From the NCBI GenBank assembly GCA_963777735.1, contig CAVZRQ010000004.1, positions 37,812 to 101,811 of the forward strand: 64,000 nt of DNA, read 5' to 3'. Source of the stretch: ZC4RG30 sp963777735. GTDB lineage: Bacteria; Pseudomonadota; Gammaproteobacteria; Steroidobacterales; Steroidobacteraceae. Position numbers and translations under genes: made by a program. A model generated the notes under the pieces. That model saw only the letters and a program-made list of their open reading frames with translations. It searched no databases and was not told the origin of the DNA. This document shows, in pieces, positions 7,263-15,275 of the stretch (position 1 is its first letter; each line of letters opens with the position of its first letter).

Positions 7263-8342
7263 CTATTCCGCCGGCGATTGCTCTGGCTTCGCCTGCTCCA
7301 CCAGCAAGCGCCGCGTGGGGTAGGCGAAGTCGATGCCCGCCGCCGAGACCTTCCGGAAGATCGCCTTGTTGACCTCGCCGGTGGTCAGGCCAACGCCGAC
7401 TTCAGGCCGGTTCTCGATGTAGAAGATCACTTCGTATTCCAGCGAATCCGCGGCCAGCGAGACCAGCGGGCACTGCAGGAAACGGGTGTGCGGAACGCCC
7501 TGCACGGCCTCGCGCACCAGTTCGCTGACTTCCTCGAGCCTTTCAGGTGGTGTTTCGTAGGTCACGCCGAAACGGAACAGCACGCGCCGCTCGGCCATAC
7601 GGCCCAGATTGCGCACCCGGCTCTTGAGCACGTCTGCATTGGCAATGATGACCTGCTCACCCGTGAGGCTGCGCAGCCGCGTGCTCTTGATGCCGATATG
7701 CTCGACTGTGCCTTCGATATCGTCGATGCGCAGCTGGTCGCCCACGGCAAAGGGTTTGTCGAGGGCGATCGACATCGAGCCGAAGAGATCCCCCAGGATC
7801 GTTTGCACGGCCAGCGCGATGGCGATGCCACCGATGCCCATGCCGGCAACCAGCGCGGTGATGTTGATGCCGAGATTGTCGAGCGCCAGCAGCACGAACA
7901 GCGCCCAGATGATCACCTGGCCCACGAACATGAGCACGCCAACGGCAGCGGATGAAGCCGGCTCCGCGCCACCGCGACGGTAGTGCCGCTCGATCCCGAA
8001 GCGCAGTGCCGTCGCGGCCCACAGCGCGAACTGTATCGCCACGCCCACGACGATGATGACATCGAACACCCGGTCGACAGTCGGAGGCAGCGTCAGCAGT
8101 TTCTCGGCGAAGTACAGCGCGACACTGAGCAGCACCAGGCGGTTGGTGCGCGCCGCCAGCAGCGACAACAGCTCCAGCGCGGGATTGTGCATGTCCTTCC
8201 AGCGTTGCTGCCGCTTGCGGATAAGGCTGCGGATGAATGGCAGGATGAGGAACGTGGCGCCAAAGGCGGCGATGGCCAGCAGCCATTGGCGCAGGCTGTT
8301 GCCAAGGATGACCTGTTCGATGAACGCGAGGTATTGTTCCAT
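7263..8342 (-). CDS. Small-conductance mechanosensitive channel (MscS family)
   Basis: 359 residues. Four hydrophobic segments (about residues 15-35, 65-85, 90-112 and 128-155) precede the pore helix ALVAGMGIGGIAIALAVQTILGDLFGS. The MscS beta domain follows (KPFAVGDQLRIDDIEGTVEHIGIKSTRLRSLTGEQVIIAN). Such channels release solutes during hypo-osmotic shock. The gene converges on the aminotransferase and is a single-gene unit as far as can be seen. Confidence 0.92.
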   Translation of the reverse strand: MEQYLAFIEQVILGNSLRQWLLAIAAFGATFLILPFIRSLIRKRQQRWKDMHNPALELLSLLAARTNRLVLLSVALYFAEKLLTLPPTVDRVFDVIIVVGVAIQFALWAATALRFGIERHYRRGGAEPASSAAVGVLMFVGQVIIWALFVLLALDNLGINITALVAGMGIGGIAIALAVQTILGDLFGSMSIALDKPFAVGDQLRIDDIEGTVEHIGIKSTRLRSLTGEQVIIANADVLKSRVRNLGRMAERRVLFRFGVTYETPPERLEEVSELVREAVQGVPHTRFLQCPLVSLAADSLEYEVIFYIENRPEVGVGLTTGEVNKAIFRKVSAAGIDFAYPTRRLLVEQAKPEQSPAE

Positions 8343-8376
8343 GGGACTGCGATTCTAGCAGCCCGCACCAGGGCAT

Positions 8377-9486
8377 TTACCGCAGCGTGAACTCACCGAG
8401 GTCGAAGGGCCTGCCGTTGATCTGCAGTTGCACGCGGTGCAGGCCGGGATAGTGGCGACGTGTTGTCAGCTGTTTCAGGGCCAGCCGGCGTTTGAGCTGC
8501 ACCCGCTCGCCCTTTCGCAATTGCAGTCGCTGCCATTTGAAAATCTTTGGCGCCGTGCCGCCGTTCGCTTTGCGGTAGTGCACCACCAGATCAACCATCA
8601 TGGGCACTGCAGGGGCGCCGCTGCCCTGGAGTTCGCATTCGATCTGCACTGCTGTACCGATGGCGGGCCGTTGTGGCGAGAGGGTTGCCCGCGTGATCCG
8701 CACTGCCGGCTTGCCACCGAACCCCAGCGCCTGGAGCGCGCCGGGCTCCGCGCGTTTCACGGCCGAGCGCAGCGCGTGACGCACGATCCATTCGCGCTCC
8801 GCGGTGGCGCCAGCCAGCCAGCGTCGCGCCGTGGCTTCGAGCAACTGCGGATGATCCTTGCCGATGTCATTCAGGTTGTTGGCCACCGAGCGCCGCACGT
8901 ACAGCTCCGGATCATCCTTCAGCATTTCCAGCAGTCTGAGCACCGGCGAGGGATCGCGCTGGAAGTCGCGCAGCCGTGGCGCCCAGGGAAGGCGTGGTCG
9001 CGTGCCCTCCGACACCAGCCTGCGCACATGCGGGCTCGGATCACTTGCCCATTCAGCGAGCCGCTGCAGCGTGCGTTCTGGATATCTTTCAAGGAAGGCG
9101 CGGATGCTGAATTCCGCGGTGAAGCGCTGCGTGAGCAGATGCTGGGCCGCCATCGAGGCTTCGAAATGTTCGAGTCCGTTCTCCGCCACGAAGTACGTGT
9201 GCGGCATGAACAGGAATCCGCTCATGCCGTGTTGCGCCTGGTGCCGGCGCGGCACACTCACCGAACGCATCAGTACATCCACCGCCTGCACATAATCGGG
9301 CGGAAGATGCTTGCGCAGGCTGGCTGCGATCTGCCGCGCCCGCTGGGTGAGACTCAGCGCGTCATAGCCCTTCAGGGCATCGCGCAGGAAGGCCTTGCCA
9401 TCGAATGCCGGCCACACGGCCGCAACCATGTACGCGATCTCGCGCGGTACGGCTGAACCAAACTGGTCTTTGAGTGCTGCAGCCAT
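8377..9486 (-). CDS. DNA alkylation repair protein, AlkD-like HEAT repeats
   Basis: 369 residues from ATG 9486; the frame upstream overlaps ntrC antisense. An all-helical HEAT-like array runs from about residue 20 to 245, with repeats such as LQRLAEWASDPSPHVRRLVSEG and YVRRSVANNLNDIGKDHP and the tryptophan-rich WIVRHALRSAVKR. Family members excise bulky or positively charged alkyl-adducts. A beta-rich C-terminal part (about 260-369) is not part of the minimal AlkD fold. The gene starts 11 bp after the ntrC stop on the same strand. Confidence 0.8.
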   Translation of the reverse strand: MAAALKDQFGSAVPREIAYMVAAVWPAFDGKAFLRDALKGYDALSLTQRARQIAASLRKHLPPDYVQAVDVLMRSVSVPRRHQAQHGMSGFLFMPHTYFVAENGLEHFEASMAAQHLLTQRFTAEFSIRAFLERYPERTLQRLAEWASDPSPHVRRLVSEGTRPRLPWAPRLRDFQRDPSPVLRLLEMLKDDPELYVRRSVANNLNDIGKDHPQLLEATARRWLAGATAEREWIVRHALRSAVKRAEPGALQALGFGGKPAVRITRATLSPQRPAIGTAVQIECELQGSGAPAVPMMVDLVVHYRKANGGTAPKIFKWQRLQLRKGERVQLKRRLALKQLTTRRHYPGLHRVQLQINGRPFDLGEFTLR

Positions 9487-9497
9487 GCGGCTGGACG

Positions 9498-10907
9498 CTA
9501 CTCGGGAATATCGTCCATCCCGAGCTCCTTGAGCTTGCGGGTGAGCGTGTTGCGGCCCCAGCCCAGCAGCTTGGCGGCAGCCTGGCGATGCCCCTGCGTA
9601 TGTTTCAGCGCGACGCGGATCAGCGTCTTCTCGAACTGCGGCAAGGCTTCGTCGAGCAGCGGCCGGCCACCATTCACGGCGGCCTTGTCTGCCCATCCGG
9701 CAAGGCCGGATACCCAGTCGTCAGCAGGTGTGGAACCTGGTCCGGCCGAAGTGATGTCGGCCGGCAGATCATCGACATGAACTTCACTGCCCGGGGCCAG
9801 CACCGTCAGCCGGCGACACAGGTTCACGAGTTCACGCACATTGCCGGACCAGCCATAACGGGCCAGCACTTCTCCCGCTTCCGGCGACAGCGTCTTGGTA
9901 TCGACGCCCAGCTCCTTCGCGGCCTGCCCCAGGTAGTGACTGAGCAGCATCGGCACGTCTTCGCGCCGGTTGCGCAGCGGCGGCAGTTCGATGCGGATCA
10001 CGTTCAGGCGATGGAAGAGATCTTCACGGAACTGGCCTTTCGCCACACGTTCTTCCAGGTTCTGGTGCGTGGCGGCAATCACGCGCACGTCGACCTTGAT
10101 CGTGGTCTGACCGCCGACACGATAGAACTCACCTTCGGCCAGCACGCGCAGCAGGCGAGTCTGCAATGGCAGGCTCATGTCGCCGATCTCGTCGAGGAAC
10201 AATGCGCCGCCATCGGCCTGCTCGAAGCGGCCGCGGCGCAGGGAATCGGCGCCGGTGAACGAACCCTTCTCGTGACCGAACAGCTCCGACTCCAGCAGCT
10301 CGCCGGGAATCGCCGAGGTATTCAGCGCGATGAACGCCTTGTTGGCGCGCGGGCTGTGATCGTGCAGCGCGCGCGCAACCAGCTCCTTGCCCGTGCCCGA
10401 CTCGCCGGTCACCAGTACATTGACACTGGAACGGGACAACCGGCCGATGGCGCGGAACACCTGCTGCATCGCCGGTGCCTTGCCGAGCAGTTCTGCCATC
10501 TGCGGTGCTACCGCCGCAGCCTCTGCCGGCCGCTCGCTCATCTGCGCCGCGCGGCGGACGAGGTCGACGGCCTGGTCGACATCGAAGGGTTTCGGCAGGT
10601 ATTCGAAGGCGCCGCTCTCGTAGGCAGAGACCGCGCTGCCCAGATCCGAGTGCGCGGTCATGACGATGACCGGCAGTTCCGGGTGCCGTTCGTGCACATT
10701 GCGCAGCAGTTCGAGGCCGGATTTGCCGGACATGCGGATATCCGTCATCAACACGTCGGGGACTTCGCTGCCCAGGGAGGCCAGCGCGGACTCAGCGGCT
10801 TCAAACAGCCGCGGCAACATGCCGGCATTCTTCAGTGCACGCTCCAGCACCCAGCGAATGGATGCGTCATCGTCCACCAGCCACACGCGCAGCTGCGAGT
10901 TGTTCAT
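9498..10907 (-). CDS. ntrC: Nitrogen regulation response regulator NtrC (sigma-54 activator)
   Basis: 469 residues. The receiver domain (about 1-125) has the phospho-acceptor aspartate in VLMTDIRM. The AAA+ domain (about 145-380) has Walker A GESGTGKE, a GSFTGA sigma-54 contact loop (serine variant of GAFTGA) and Walker B GGALFLDEIGD. The C-terminal Fis-type helix-turn-helix is HRQAAAKLLGWGRNTLTRKLKEL. Phosphorylated by NtrB under nitrogen limitation, it activates sigma-54 promoters such as the glnA promoter found here. It overlaps ntrB by 4 bp. Confidence 0.97.
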   Translation of the reverse strand: MNNSQLRVWLVDDDASIRWVLERALKNAGMLPRLFEAAESALASLGSEVPDVLMTDIRMSGKSGLELLRNVHERHPELPVIVMTAHSDLGSAVSAYESGAFEYLPKPFDVDQAVDLVRRAAQMSERPAEAAAVAPQMAELLGKAPAMQQVFRAIGRLSRSSVNVLVTGESGTGKELVARALHDHSPRANKAFIALNTSAIPGELLESELFGHEKGSFTGADSLRRGRFEQADGGALFLDEIGDMSLPLQTRLLRVLAEGEFYRVGGQTTIKVDVRVIAATHQNLEERVAKGQFREDLFHRLNVIRIELPPLRNRREDVPMLLSHYLGQAAKELGVDTKTLSPEAGEVLARYGWSGNVRELVNLCRRLTVLAPGSEVHVDDLPADITSAGPGSTPADDWVSGLAGWADKAAVNGGRPLLDEALPQFEKTLIRVALKHTQGHRQAAAKLLGWGRNTLTRKLKELGMDDIPE

Positions 10908-12013
10908 GTCCCCGACTCCTCAAGTGGCAGGAGCAGAGAGAAAACCGTGCGCCCGGGTTGACTGGTGAATTCGATGATGCCGCCGTGGCGCGTGGCGAGG
11001 TCCTGTGCAACGGCGAGCCCGAGCCCGCTGCCGTTGGCGCGACCGGTTACCAATGGCAGGAACAATGTCTTGATGAGGTCGGGCGGCACGCCGGGCCCGT
11101 TGTCTTCCATCTCGATCACGGCGACCAGCTTGTGGCGGGCCTTGCCGATGCCGTGGTTGGTGCGCACCCGCGTGCGCATGACGAGCTTGCCGTGCGCGCC
11201 CGCGGCCTGCATCGCATTGCGTGCCACGTTGAGCAGCGCCTGCACGATCTGGTTCCGGTCGATCAGGCCATCGGGCAGGCTCGGGTCGTAGTCGCGCTCG
11301 AGCTGCAGCGTCGGCGGCGCCTCGGCACGGATCAGCTTCACCACGTGCTCGCAGATCTCGTGGATATTGAGCATGTCCTTGCTGGTCGGACTGCTGGAGC
11401 CCGCCATGGAATCCACCAGCGCGACCAGCCGGTCGGCTTCACTGATGATGATGGCGGTGTACTCGCGCAGCGCGGGGCTGGCCAGTTCCTTGTCGAGCAG
11501 CTGGGCGGCTCCGCGCAGGCCGCCCAGCGGATTCTTCACCTCGTGCGCGAGCTGCCGGATCATCAGACGGCTGGCGTCCATGTCGGTGAGGATGTCGTTG
11601 TCGCGCGAGATGCGCTGCCGCTGCGTGGCATCGGTGAGCTCGAGCAGGAGGTAGGTGCCGGTGACCTGCCCCTCCAGCGGTGTGACGATGAGATCGATCA
11701 CGCTGGGTTCACGGCTCGCGACCGACCCCACGGCCTTCACCACCAGCTCGTGCTGCGTGCAGGTTTCCAGGTTGTTGAGCGAGCGCCGCAGCACATCGAG
11801 CAGTTGCCGCGGATCATAGAAAAGTTCGGAGAACGGCCGTCCACGCGCCTGCCGCAGGCTCACCGCCATGAAGTCCTGGGCGCTGACATTGGCGTAGATC
11901 GGGCACAGCTGCGCATCGAGCACCACGATGCCGGTCGAGAGCGAGTCGAACAGCTCCGTGGGTTCGAACTGCGACAACGGCGAGAAATAGGAGTGGTCCC
12001 GCAATGCCGTCAT
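10904..12013 (-). CDS. ntrB: Nitrogen regulation sensor histidine kinase NtrB
   Basis: 369 residues from ATG 12013 (MTALRDHSYFS). A PAS domain at about 20-130 (STGIVVLDAQLCPIYAN) is followed by the H-box RQLAHEVKNPLGGLRGAAQLL and a HATPase domain with NVARNAMQAAG, MEDNGPGVPPDL and GSGLGLAVAQDL. There are no membrane segments, so it is a cytoplasmic kinase/phosphatase, normally controlled by PII. It overlaps ntrC by 4 bp, so the two are probably translationally coupled. Confidence 0.96.
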   Translation of the reverse strand: MTALRDHSYFSPLSQFEPTELFDSLSTGIVVLDAQLCPIYANVSAQDFMAVSLRQARGRPFSELFYDPRQLLDVLRRSLNNLETCTQHELVVKAVGSVASREPSVIDLIVTPLEGQVTGTYLLLELTDATQRQRISRDNDILTDMDASRLMIRQLAHEVKNPLGGLRGAAQLLDKELASPALREYTAIIISEADRLVALVDSMAGSSSPTSKDMLNIHEICEHVVKLIRAEAPPTLQLERDYDPSLPDGLIDRNQIVQALLNVARNAMQAAGAHGKLVMRTRVRTNHGIGKARHKLVAVIEMEDNGPGVPPDLIKTLFLPLVTGRANGSGLGLAVAQDLATRHGGIIEFTSQPGRTVFSLLLPLEESGT

Positions 12014-12044
12014 CGCGTCGGGACTCCTGCGGGTGGCGCCGCGC

Positions 12045-12587
12045 TTAAGGTCGGGGTGCGGGTTGACGCGCGGGCGAGAAGATCGAGGGCTGCCGCACGT
12101 GGAAGGTCGTCGCTGGACCCGCGCAGACGGTCCTGCCTTCGGCATTCAGCACCCGAACGCTGACTGTGTGGCTGCCGCGAAACATATTCTCGAGCGTGAA
12201 GTTCATCGCTCGCTCCGGCCACCCGGTGTATATCCGCCCGTCGAGCAGCACCTGCAGTCGATGCTCCTCGTCCAGGGCAGGCGTGATCAGCAGCGAAACA
12301 CTTACCGTCCTGACCGAGTTGAATACCTGATCGCTGGCTGGCACCGCGACGATGCAGCCGGAATAGGTAATCGGTGCAGGCACCTGCTGCACAGGCACCA
12401 CGTTTGCGCGCGGCGCTGCCGGTTGTGAACTGGTGCTTGCGACAGGCCCCAGGTTCATGCGCTCGGCACCGGGCACCGGGCGATCGGAGTAGTGCACCAC
12501 TCCGTTCGCATCCTTCCAGCGCCAGGTCTCGGCCGCGGTGGCCGGCAGTACAAGGGCGATCAGCAGGAATGTGGCGAGTTGGCGCAT
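12045..12587 (-). CDS. DUF4124-domain periplasmic protein in the gln locus
   Basis: 180 residues with a signal peptide (MRQLATFLLIALVLPATAAE). The N-terminal DUF4124 motif is WRWKDANGVVHYSDRPVPGA. After a Ser/Ala/Pro-rich linker comes an Ig-like beta domain (about 90-170) containing YTGWPERAMNFTLENMFRGSHTVSVRVL. Proteins of this type recur between glnA and ntrB in related bacteria, but their role is unknown. It is 31 bp upstream of ntrB on the same strand. Confidence 0.82.
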   Translation of the reverse strand: MRQLATFLLIALVLPATAAETWRWKDANGVVHYSDRPVPGAERMNLGPVASTSSQPAAPRANVVPVQQVPAPITYSGCIVAVPASDQVFNSVRTVSVSLLITPALDEEHRLQVLLDGRIYTGWPERAMNFTLENMFRGSHTVSVRVLNAEGRTVCAGPATTFHVRQPSIFSPARQPAPRP

Positions 12588-12631
12588 ACAGCATCAGCAT
12601 AGTCCCATTTCCCGCTGTTTCAAGGAACCCG

Positions 12632-12665
12632 CCGATGGTTCGCATTATGTTGCGAACCGTCGGCA
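12632..12665 (-). terminator. Strong hairpin downstream of glnA
   Basis: A 14-bp stem with one G-T wobble (12632-12645 paired with 12652-12665) encloses a 6-nt loop. It begins 13 bp past the glnA stop. No T-run follows on either strand, so it may be a partial terminator or mRNA-stabilising structure that lowers read-through from glnA into the DUF4124-ntrB-ntrC genes. Confidence 0.6.
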
Positions 12666-12677
12666 GGCCCCAGGCCC

Positions 12678-14093
12678 TTACATGCTGTAGTACATGTCGA
12701 TCTCGCACGGATGTGTGCTCATGCGGTAGCGGGTGACTTCCTGCATCTTCAGGGCGATGTAGGAATCGATCACGTCATCCGTGAACACGCCGCCGGCCTT
12801 CAGGAAGCCGCGATCCTTGTCCAGGTGCTCCAGCGCCATGTCCAGCGAATGGCAGACCTGCGGAATGTGCTTCTCTTCCTCGGGCTCCAGATCGTACAGA
12901 TCCTTGTCGGCCGGTTCGCCCGGGTGGATCTTGTTCTGGATGCCATCGAGGCCGGCCATCATCATGGCCGAGAAGGCGAGGTACGGATTCGCGAGCGAAT
13001 CCGGGAACCGCACTTCGATGCGGCGCGCCTTCGGGTTGGCGACCCAGGGAATACGGATCGAGGCAGAACGGTTGCGGGCCGAGTAGGCCAGCATCACGGG
13101 TGCTTCGAAGCCGGGGACCAGGCGCTTGTAGCTGTTGGTGCCGGGGTTCGTGAACGCGTTGATGGCCTTTGCGTGCTTGATGATGCCGCCGATGTAGTAC
13201 AGCGCGGTGTCCGAGAGACCGCCGTACTTGTCGCCGGCGAACAGCGCCTTGCCGTCCTTCTGCAACGACTGGTGCACGTGCATGCCCGAGCCGTTGTCGC
13301 CAACGAGGGGCTTCGGCATGAACGTTGCCGTCTTGCCGTACTGCGCGGCCACGTTCTGGATCACGTACTTCAGGATCAGCACTTCGTCGGCCTTCTTGAT
13401 CAGGCCGCCGGCGCCGACGCCGATTTCGCACTGGCCACCGGTAGCCACTTCATGATGGTGCACTTCGACTTCCAGGCCCATCTCTTCCAGTGCATTGCAC
13501 ATGGAGCTGCGGATGTCCTGGTAGGCATCGACCGGCGGAACCGGGAAGTAGCCGCCCTTCACGCCCGGGCGATGGCCCAGGTTCGGCTGGTTCGGGAATT
13601 CGGTGTTCGAGTTCCACGCGCCGGTGTAGGAGTCGATCGTGTAGCCGGTGCTGTTCATGGCACAGTGCGACTTCACGCTGTCGAAGATGAAGAATTCGTT
13701 TTCGGGGCCGAACAGCGCGCCGTCGGCGATGCCGGTGGACTTGAGGTACGCCTCGGCGCGACGGCCGAGCGAACGCGGATCGCGCTCGTAGCCCTGCATC
13801 GTGGCGGGCTCGATGATGTCGCAACGCAGGTTCAGCGTTGTTTCTTCAAAGAAGGGGTCGATGATCGCGGTGGCCGGATCCGGCATCAGGATCATGTCGG
13901 ACTCATTGATGCCCTTCCAGCCGGCGATCGACGAGCCGTCGAACATCTTGCCTTCGACGAACAGGCTTTCCTTGACCTGATGATGGGGAACCGTGACGTG
14001 TTGTTCCTTGCCGCGCGTATCGCAGAAACGGAAATCGACGTACTTGACCTCCTTCTCTTTGATCAGATTCAGGACGTCGCTCGATGTCGTCAT
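12678..14093 (-). CDS. glnA: Glutamine synthetase type I
   Basis: 471 residues, the typical length of the dodecameric GSI-beta enzyme that makes glutamine from glutamate, ammonia and ATP. Visible are the N-terminal DFRFCDTRGKEQHV, the metal-site region GPENEFFIFD, the ATP-binding region, NRSASIRIPWV and the adenylylation tyrosine in DLYDLEPEEEKHIP, so GlnE control is expected. The start ATG has GGAGG immediately upstream. A sigma-54 promoter and two NtrC sites lie in front. Confidence 0.98.
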   Translation of the reverse strand: MTTSSDVLNLIKEKEVKYVDFRFCDTRGKEQHVTVPHHQVKESLFVEGKMFDGSSIAGWKGINESDMILMPDPATAIIDPFFEETTLNLRCDIIEPATMQGYERDPRSLGRRAEAYLKSTGIADGALFGPENEFFIFDSVKSHCAMNSTGYTIDSYTGAWNSNTEFPNQPNLGHRPGVKGGYFPVPPVDAYQDIRSSMCNALEEMGLEVEVHHHEVATGGQCEIGVGAGGLIKKADEVLILKYVIQNVAAQYGKTATFMPKPLVGDNGSGMHVHQSLQKDGKALFAGDKYGGLSDTALYYIGGIIKHAKAINAFTNPGTNSYKRLVPGFEAPVMLAYSARNRSASIRIPWVANPKARRIEVRFPDSLANPYLAFSAMMMAGLDGIQNKIHPGEPADKDLYDLEPEEEKHIPQVCHSLDMALEHLDKDRGFLKAGGVFTDDVIDSYIALKMQEVTRYRMSTHPCEIDMYYSM

Positions 14094-14140
14094 AGCTCCT
14101 CCGGATATATTTTTGTCTTGAACAGCAGGCTTCAGTGCAT

Positions 14141-14156
14141 TGCAGACAATGTGCCA
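14141..14156 (-). promoter_or_regulatory. Sigma-54 promoter of glnA
   Basis: On the minus strand the sequence reads TGGCACATTGTCTGCA. The invariant GG and GC are exactly 10 bases apart, and 11 of the 12 positions fixed in TGGCACg-N4-TTGCa, other than the first-half G, are close to consensus. The transcription start would be near 14128, about 35 bases before the glnA ATG. It is oriented toward glnA. Confidence 0.88.
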
Positions 14157-14217
14157 ACCCGGTCTCGCTTTCCAATCAATGGGTTAGCGTTGGCGGGCCG
14201 TCTGCAGGGCATCGAGC

Positions 14218-14234
14218 CGCACCATTATAGTGCA
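14218..14234 (-). promoter_or_regulatory. NtrC binding site 1 upstream of glnA
   Basis: The minus strand reads TGCACTATAATGGTGCG, matching the NtrC dyad TGCACCA-N3-TGGTGCA at 12 of 14 defined positions. Its centre is about 98 bp upstream of the predicted sigma-54 start, a normal enhancer position. Confidence 0.82.
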
Positions 14235-14247
14235 TTGCCTTGTACGC

Positions 14248-14264
14248 CGCATCACTTCGGTGCA
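14248..14264 (-). promoter_or_regulatory. NtrC binding site 2 upstream of glnA
   Basis: The minus strand reads TGCACCGAAGTGATGCG, matching 11 of 14 defined NtrC positions. It is centred 30 bp (about three helical turns) from site 1, as in the paired enhancer of enterobacterial glnA, which allows cooperative NtrC binding. Confidence 0.7.
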
Positions 14265-14354
14265 AATCAGGGCCCTGTTTCGGAGCTCTCCGCACCGGGA
14301 TTGAGCCGATATACTGCCGCGCTCCTTTTGCTGCCCGAACTGCGCTAACACCCT

Positions 14355-15275
14355 ATGGCCACACGAAAAATCGGCCTCCGGCCCGCCACCTTCCAGGATC
14401 TGGTTCTTGCACTGCAGCAATACTGGGCTGCCCAAGGGTGCGTGCTGCTGCAGCCGCATGACATGGAGGTTGGCGCCGGCACCTTCCACACCGCCACCTT
14501 CCTGCGCTCGATCGGGCCGGAACCCTGGAGCGCAGCTTATGTGCAGCCCTCCCGCCGCCCCACTGACGGCCGCTATGGCGACAACCCGTTCCGCCTGCAG
14601 CACTACTACCAGTTCCAGGTGGTGATCAAACCCTCACCCAAGAACATCCTCGATCTCTATATCGGTTCGCTGCAGCACATCGGGTTCGATCCGCTGGTGC
14701 ATGACCTGCGCTTCGTCGAGGACAACTGGGAATCCCCGACACTCGGTGCCTGGGGTCTGGGCTGGGAAGTCTGGCTCAATGGCATGGAGGTCACGCAGTT
14801 CACGTACTTCCAGCAGGTGGGCGGGCTCGACTGCCGGCCGGTAACCGGCGAGATCACCTACGGACTCGAACGCCTCGCGATGTATCTGCAGGGCGTCGAG
14901 AGTGTGTACGACCTCGTGTGGGCCGATGGCCCGATGGGTCGCGTGACTTATCGCGATGTGTTCCACCAGAACGAAGTCGAGCAGTCGGCCTACAACTTCG
15001 AACATGCGGACGTGGCGGTGCTGCTGCGGCACTTCGATGAATACGAGAAGGCCTGCAATGAACTCCTCGCCGCGAAGCTCGCCCTGCCCGCCTATGAGCA
15101 GGTGCTGAAGGCCTCGCACACGTTCAACCTGCTCGACGCGCGGCGCGCCATCTCGGTGACCGAGCGGCAGCGTTACATCCTGCGGGTGCGCACGCTGTCG
15201 CGGGCCGTGGCGCAGAGTTATTACGCGAGTCGGGAAGCGCTTGGCTTTCCGATGGTGCAGAAGGTGCCGGCATGA
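14355..15275 (+). CDS. glyQ: Glycyl-tRNA synthetase alpha subunit
   Basis: 306 residues, catalytic subunit of the bacterial alpha2beta2 enzyme that charges tRNA-Gly. Characteristic stretches are TFQDLVLALQQYWAAQGC, QPSRRPTDGRYGDNPFRLQ, HYYQFQVVIKPSP and NGMEVTQFTYFQQVGG. It overlaps glyS by 4 bp (ATGA), so the subunits are coupled. Confidence 0.97.
   Translation: MATRKIGLRPATFQDLVLALQQYWAAQGCVLLQPHDMEVGAGTFHTATFLRSIGPEPWSAAYVQPSRRPTDGRYGDNPFRLQHYYQFQVVIKPSPKNILDLYIGSLQHIGFDPLVHDLRFVEDNWESPTLGAWGLGWEVWLNGMEVTQFTYFQQVGGLDCRPVTGEITYGLERLAMYLQGVESVYDLVWADGPMGRVTYRDVFHQNEVEQSAYNFEHADVAVLLRHFDEYEKACNELLAAKLALPAYEQVLKASHTFNLLDARRAISVTERQRYILRVRTLSRAVAQSYYASREALGFPMVQKVPA

Noticed and set aside
12711..14348. 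545-codon open frame opposite glnA
   Set aside because: Exactly antisense to glutamine synthetase and composed of His/Arg/Val-rich mirror sequence; not a gene.
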